From Paraburkholderia aromaticivorans (GTDB taxonomy: Bacteria; Pseudomonadota; Gammaproteobacteria; Burkholderiales; Burkholderiaceae), in contig NZ_CP022989.1 of assembly GCF_002278075.1 (NCBI RefSeq), positions 1,922,001-1,986,000 on the forward strand: a DNA stretch of 64,000 bases, in the 5' to 3' direction. Below are positions 59,954 to 64,000 of this stretch, in pieces. The notes beneath the pieces are model-generated. The model was not told the DNA's origin and did no database searches. It saw nothing but the letters and a program-made list of their open reading frames with translations. How positions within the stretch are numbered: the stretch's first letter is position 1; each line of letters begins with the position of its first letter. The translations under genes were made by a program, and so were the position numbers.

Positions 59954-60063
59954 GATGTGTCTCCTCGTAAGCGTGAGTCCCGACGTTCGGCACGGCGCCA
60001 TCTGGCATTTTTGCACGTTCAAAAACGCGCGTGTGAAGAGGCCCCGTGCGTGGCGTCGCGGAC

Positions 60064-60093
60064 GAAAAAAAGCCCGTCCGCAGGGGACGGGCT
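60064..60093 (-). terminator. intrinsic terminator of fusA
   Basis: On the minus strand AAGCCCGTCC-CCTG-CGGACGGGCTTTTTTT, about 40 bp after the fusA stop. Confidence 0.9.
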
Positions 60094-60131
60094 TCGAGCC
60101 GCTGGCGTGCGACGCCTGCGGCGTAGCGCCG

Positions 60132-62237
60132 TTACTTCTGCTTCGCGTTGATCACGGCTTCAGCGACGTTGTTCGGCGTTTCAGCGTAGTGCTTGAACTC
60201 CATCGTGTAAGTCGCGCGGCCTTGCGTCGCGGAGCGCAGCGACGTGGAGTAACCGAACATCTCCGCGAGCGGCACTTCGGCGCGCACCAGCTTGCCGCCG
60301 CCGCCGGCGATGTCTTCCATGCCTTGCACCATGCCGCGACGGCTCGACAGATCGCCCATCACGTTGCCCATGAAGTCTTCCGGCGTTTCCACTTCAACGG
60401 CCATCATCGGTTCGAGCAGCACGGGCTTGGCCTTGCGCATCGCTTCCTTGAAGGCCATCGAGCCGGCCATGCGGAACGCGTTTTCGTTCGAGTCGACATC
60501 ATGATACGAACCGAACGTGAGCGTCACCTTCACGTCGACTACCGGATAGCCCGCCAGCACGCCGGCCTTCAGCGTTTCCTGAATGCCCTTGTCGACGGCC
60601 GGAATGAATTCGCGCGGAATCACACCGCCCTTGATCGCGTCGACGAATTCGTAACCCTTGCCTTGCGGCGCCGGCTCGAGCGTAATCACCGCGTGGCCGT
60701 ATTGGCCGCGGCCGCCCGACTGCTTGACGAACTTGCCTTCGACATCTTCGGCCTTGTTGCGCACCGTCTCGCGATACGCGACCTGCGGCTTGCCGACCGT
60801 GGCCTCCACGCCGAACTCGCGCTTCATGCGGTCGACCAGAATTTCCAGGTGCAACTCGCCCATGCCCGAGATGATCGTCTGGCCGGATTCTTCGTCCGTC
60901 TGCACGCGGAACGACGGGTCTTCCTGAGCAAGACGGTTCAGCGCGATGCCCATCTTTTCCTGGTCGACCTTGGTCTTCGGCTCCACGGCCTGCGAGATCA
61001 CCGGCTCCGGGAAGATCATCTTTTCGAGGATGATCACGTGGTTCGGATCGCACAGCGTGTCGCCCGTGGTGGCTTCCTTCAGGCCGACGGCCGCGGCGAT
61101 GTCGCCCGCGTAGACTTCCTTGATTTCCTTGCGCTCGTTGGCGTGCATCTGCAGGATCCGGCCAAGGCGTTCCTTCTTTTCCTTGATCGCGTTGTAGACC
61201 GTGTCGCCCGAATTCACTACGCCGGAATAGACGCGGAAGAAAATCAGCTGGCCGACGAACGGGTCGGTCATGATCTTGAACGCGAGCGCCGAGAACGGAT
61301 CGGTGTCGTTCGGATGACGCTCGATCTCGTTGTCGTGCTCGTCGTGGCCGGTGATGGCGGGCACGTCCACCGGTGAGGGCAGATAGTCGATCACCGCGTC
61401 GAGCATGGCCTGCACGCCCTTGTTCTTGAAGGCGCTGCCACACAGCATCGGCACGATTTCATTGGCGATGGTGCGGGCGCGAATGGCCTGCTTGATTTCC
61501 TCTTCGGTCAGCGTTTCGCCGCCAAGATATTTGTCGAGCAGTTCCTCATTCGCTTCGGCCGCGGCCTCGACCATCTTGTCGTGCCATTCTTTCGCGGTCG
61601 CCGCGAGTTCCGGCGGAATGTCGCGATACTCGAACTTGATGCCCTGGTTCTCTTCGTCCCAGAAGATCGCCTTCATCTTGACCAGATCGACCACGCCCTG
61701 GAAGTGTTCTTCCGCGCCGATCGGAATCTGGATCGGCACCGCGACGCCCTTCAGCCGGTCGCCGATCTGCCGCTGCACGCGGAAGAAGTCCGCGCCCACG
61801 CGGTCCATCTTGTTGACGAACGCAATGCGCGGCACCTTGTACTTGTTCGCCTGGCGCCACACGGTTTCCGACTGCGGCTGCACGCCGCCAACCGAGTCGT
61901 ACACCATGCAGGCGCCGTCGAGCACGCGCATGGAGCGCTCCACTTCGATCGTGAAGTCGACGTGGCCCGGGGTGTCGATGATATTGATCCGATGTTCCGG
62001 ATAGTTGCCGGCCATGCCCTTCCAGAAAGCGGTGGTGGCCGCCGACGTGATGGTGATGCCGCGCTCCTGCTCCTGTTCCATCCAGTCCATCGTCGCCGCA
62101 CCGTCGTGAACCTCGCCGATCTTGTGGGTCACGCCGGTGTAGAACAGGATGCGTTCAGTGGTGGTGGTTTTGCCGGCATCGATGTGAGCGCTGATGCCGA
62201 TATTCCGGTAGCGCTCGATGGGAGTCTTGCGGGGCAC
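60132..62237 (-). CDS. fusA: elongation factor G, stand-alone copy
   Basis: Ribosomal translocase GTPase of 701 residues. It has G1 AHIDAGKT (about 17-24), switch [14 protein letters not shown] and the complete domains II-V ([29 protein letters not shown]). A GTG start at 62237 was chosen because AAGGAGG lies seven bases upstream and the product then begins at the EF-G N-terminus; the ORF extends further to 62597 through a repeat region. No rpsL, rpsG or tuf is adjacent, so this is not the str-operon copy, and Burkholderia genomes usually carry both. Confidence 0.95.
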   Translation of the reverse strand: MPRKTPIERYRNIGISAHIDAGKTTTTERILFYTGVTHKIGEVHDGAATMDWMEQEQERGITITSAATTAFWKGMAGNYPEHRINIIDTPGHVDFTIEVERSMRVLDGACMVYDSVGGVQPQSETVWRQANKYKVPRIAFVNKMDRVGADFFRVQRQIGDRLKGVAVPIQIPIGAEEHFQGVVDLVKMKAIFWDEENQGIKFEYRDIPPELAATAKEWHDKMVEAAAEANEELLDKYLGGETLTEEEIKQAIRARTIANEIVPMLCGSAFKNKGVQAMLDAVIDYLPSPVDVPAITGHDEHDNEIERHPNDTDPFSALAFKIMTDPFVGQLIFFRVYSGVVNSGDTVYNAIKEKKERLGRILQMHANERKEIKEVYAGDIAAAVGLKEATTGDTLCDPNHVIILEKMIFPEPVISQAVEPKTKVDQEKMGIALNRLAQEDPSFRVQTDEESGQTIISGMGELHLEILVDRMKREFGVEATVGKPQVAYRETVRNKAEDVEGKFVKQSGGRGQYGHAVITLEPAPQGKGYEFVDAIKGGVIPREFIPAVDKGIQETLKAGVLAGYPVVDVKVTLTFGSYHDVDSNENAFRMAGSMAFKEAMRKAKPVLLEPMMAVEVETPEDFMGNVMGDLSSRRGMVQGMEDIAGGGGKLVRAEVPLAEMFGYSTSLRSATQGRATYTMEFKHYAETPNNVAEAVINAKQK

Positions 62238-62426
62238 GTGAACCTCCTTGGAATGGCGCGCCTGAAACGCTTGCCGGGCAGCAGTCTGTGCTGTCCGGGG
62301 AGCCTTGGGTGCTGCTTTACTAAGATTACTAGGATAGCGCGTCGGCCCGTCTTTTGCAGGAATCTCGCCGGTCGGGCGCGAACGCCTGCTGGCAAGGCTT
62401 CGGGCTGCCTGAGCCAGGCGCGGCGG

Positions 62427-62556
62427 TGCGACGCGAGACGCCGCCATGCGGGGCGATACGGCCAAGCGACGCGATTCGGCGAGACGACGCGATATGGCGA
62501 GACGACGCGATATGGCGGTGCGACGCGATACGGGCAGCCGGCGCGGTATGGCAACG
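62427..62556. repeat. degenerate 18-bp tandem repeat
   Basis: Core unit GACGACGCGATATGGCGA, two near-exact copies around 62480-62520 with decayed units on both sides. It lies upstream of fusA. Confidence 0.8.
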
Positions 62557-62574
62557 CCCCGATGCCGCGGCGCG

Positions 62575-62614
62575 GCAAAAAAAAGCCGGCGCCTCATGAC
62601 AAGGCACCGGCTTC
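62575..62614 (-). terminator. intrinsic terminator of the DUF192 gene
   Basis: On the minus strand an 11-base stem (AAGCCGGTGCC...GGCGCCGGCTT, one mismatch) is followed by TTTTTTT. Confidence 0.8.
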
Positions 62615-62679
62615 CGGAAAGCGGTATGACGAAACGGCAGCGACAACGCTCGCGAATAATCGCGCGCCGCCGGCGCGTC

Positions 62680-63186
62680 TTATTGCGCGGCGGGCAGGCC
62701 CTGGATTTTCATCCCCGGTTTGATGCCCTTCGACGTGAACCAGCCTTTGCTCATCTCCAACGCATACACGCCGTTGTTCTTCGGGCAGTGATTGTTGGTG
62801 GTCTCGGCCTGCATCTCGTCGATGTCGGTAACCGTGCCGTCGGCGCGCATGAACGCGATCGACAGCGGGATCAACGTGTTCTTCATCCAGAAGCAGTGCA
62901 CGGCGTTTTCGTTGAAGACGAACAGCATGCCTTCGTTCGGCGCGAGGGTCGTGCGATACATGAGGCCCTGCTCGCGGTCCGCGTCGTTCGCGGCGACAGC
63001 AGCGTCGATCACGAACATGCCCGCGGTCAGCTTCGCGCGGGGAAATTCGCCGGGCTGTTTCGCGCCGGCCGGCAACTGCTGCGCATGAGCAGGCGCGGCG
63101 GTAGTCGCGGTAAATGTCAACGCGGCGAGCGGCAGGGCAACGGCAACAGCGAAACGCGCAATCAACGAGCGCATGGGAAATCGCAC
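62680..63186 (-). CDS. DUF192 exported protein
   Basis: A 168-residue protein with a signal peptide (to about residue 36, AHA-QQ) and a DUF192 domain (about 50-165): [49 protein letters not shown] and a C-terminal [22 protein letters not shown]. The family is widespread and of unknown role; it is often periplasmic. A GTG start at 63186 was chosen since GGAG lies seven bases upstream; ATG 63174 is the alternative. It has its own terminator. Confidence 0.87.
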   Translation of the reverse strand: MRFPMRSLIARFAVAVALPLAALTFTATTAAPAHAQQLPAGAKQPGEFPRAKLTAGMFVIDAAVAANDADREQGLMYRTTLAPNEGMLFVFNENAVHCFWMKNTLIPLSIAFMRADGTVTDIDEMQAETTNNHCPKNNGVYALEMSKGWFTSKGIKPGMKIQGLPAAQ

Positions 63187-63244
63187 GGCATGACTCCTTG
63201 CTGGAAATTAACCCGCGAATGTTACGCGAGCGCGTCAAAAACAA

Positions 63245-63275
63245 AAAGGCAGATCGCCTTGCGGTGATCTGCCTT
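63245..63275. terminator. terminator after the small cationic protein gene
   Basis: AAAGGCAGATCGCC-TTGC-GGTGATCTGCCTTT stem with one wobble; minus-strand reading ends in T5. Confidence 0.8.
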
Positions 63276-63331
63276 TCAACGCCGTAAGAACGGCAATGAA
63301 GCGTGTTCTTGACTGCGTTTTTACAACAAAC

Positions 63332-63535
63332 TTACTCCGAAGCGCCCGAAGCTGCAGCTGCTGCTGCTGCCTTCTTGTGCGACTTCTTGTGAGCGTGCTT
63401 CGTGGTCTTCTTTGCCGACGAAGCTGCTGCTGCCGGAGCTGCCGGAGCTGCCGAAGCTGCTGCCGGTGCCGAAGCTTGTGCGAATGCTGCCGTTGCGAAG
63501 AGACCAGCGACCAGAGCGGCGATCAGTTTGTTCAT
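63332..63535 (-). CDS. small Ala/Lys-rich exported protein
   Basis: A 67-residue protein. A signal peptide MNKLIAALVAGLFATAAFA is followed by an Ala/Pro run and a basic AKKTTKHAHKKSHKK segment, ending in Ala/Ser. It looks like acid-shock-type or histone-tail-like small periplasmic proteins found across Burkholderia. Its function is unknown. TGAGGATTC precedes the ATG, and an AT-rich promoter region (TATATATA near 63580) lies just upstream. A terminator follows. Confidence 0.75.
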   Translation of the reverse strand: MNKLIAALVAGLFATAAFAQASAPAAASAAPAAPAAAASSAKKTTKHAHKKSHKKAAAAAAASGASE

Positions 63536-63947
63536 TTTGTGAATCCTCAGCTTTAGTTAATTAACCAAATGACCCGGTTATATATAGAGTCATGTCGGTA
63601 AACGTGCCATCCACCTTTCGGTTGACAGCCGTATCGAACAAATTTTCGACACGTCTGCGTTAGCGCTCAGACTCCCCGCACTTACCGCGAGAGCGGCTTG
63701 CACAAAGGCCCTTAAGGCTGAATGCCGGATAGCTTCGGGCGGCATCTGCGTCGAATAACGCCTGAGCTCGCGCACCGGTTGACGCGAATTTTGCGGAAAA
63801 CTTATATGCCGATGGATTGATTCAGATCACGTGCCACAGCGTTGTCGCAGACGAAAGTGTTTCACGCTTTTTTGCGATGGTTTCACACGCTATTTTGTTT
63901 GCTGATACAACGAGTTAGCTGATTGATTCACAGTGTGAGGTGAAGGC
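63536..63947. other. 412-bp upstream region of the small protein gene
   Basis: More AT-rich than its surroundings, with TATATATA at about 63579-63587 as a likely -10 region for the small protein gene (minus strand). No convincing gene or other element was seen. Confidence 0.5.
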
Positions 63948-64000
63948 GTGCAGCCGATTCGCAGGAATGTGGCCACACGCGCGCGTCATCACGTCACGCC
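63948..64000 (+). CDS. possible gene start cut by the window edge
   Basis: A GTG after GAGGTGAAGGC opens a frame (17 codons, beginning with Gln-Pro-Ile-Arg-Arg) that runs off the right end. Too little is visible to identify it, and it may not be a gene. Confidence 0.25.
   Translation, partial: MQPIRRNVATRARHHVT

Larger units (their letters stand above)
62238..62679. other. 442-bp gap between DUF192 gene and fusA
   Basis: It holds the DUF192-gene terminator, a degenerate 18-bp tandem repeat, and presumably the fusA promoter (a weak CTGCAA-N17-TATCCT on the minus strand near 62330-62360). No gene is seen, although frames are open through the repeat. Confidence 0.5.

Overview
The window is GC-rich DNA from a Betaproteobacterium of the order Burkholderiales. 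Protein sequences and gene order (argF/argG next to a DUF3579 gene, rpsT and murJ; adk-kdsB-Trm112-lpxK; a stand-alone second EF-G) most resemble the main chromosome of Paraburkholderia or Burkholderia. No rRNA, tRNA, CRISPR array, phage or plasmid backbone was recognised. One complete IS256-family insertion sequence is present.

Left part (1-28 kb) is core genome. It holds cofactor and tRNA-maintenance genes (pdxH, tcdA, tsaE, queG, ybaK, Trm112), redox and chaperone functions (cnoX, pirin), DNA repair and recombination (ogt, xerD, xseA), and envelope synthesis (amiC, plsY, murB, murJ, kdsB, lpxK). It also holds arginine biosynthesis (argF, argG), translation (rpsT), nucleotide metabolism (adk) and a lipid-type dehydrogenase. 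TsaE makes t6A and TcdA cyclises it, so two steps of one tRNA modification lie within 6 kb.

Middle part (27.5-40 kb) is a stress and signalling stretch. sodB is followed by two tandem DUF190 genes and then katG, which has a candidate OxyR site upstream. Next come a glycine-zipper lipoprotein, a large quinoprotein-like lipoprotein, an NYN/LOTUS RNA-binding protein, a second ClpP, an ECF41-type sigma factor and a catalytically degraded EAL protein whose gene overlaps the sigma gene tail to tail.

Right part (40-58 kb) is accessory. It contains a DHA2 efflux pump with an IS256-family element inserted just upstream (8-bp target duplication intact). A 27-copy array of a 13-bp repeat follows, then a MocR-type regulator divergent from a DUF2917 gene around a perfect palindrome. 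Further on are an HTH-fused citrate synthase divergent from a family III CoA-transferase around nested AATCAA/TTGATT palindromes, a GntR regulator, an aldo/keto reductase, a Rap1a/Tai-like secreted protein and a glycine-repeat protein. A dipeptide/nickel-type ABC operon with both ATPases fused closes this part.

Right edge (58-64 kb) has a nickel/cobalt permease with a His-rich cupin, the stand-alone fusA, a DUF192 protein and a small cationic exported protein. Short tandem repeats of 12-18 bp recur between genes (4.6, 36.8, 43.2 and 62.4 kb). All functional calls rest on motif and family recognition by eye; no database search was run.
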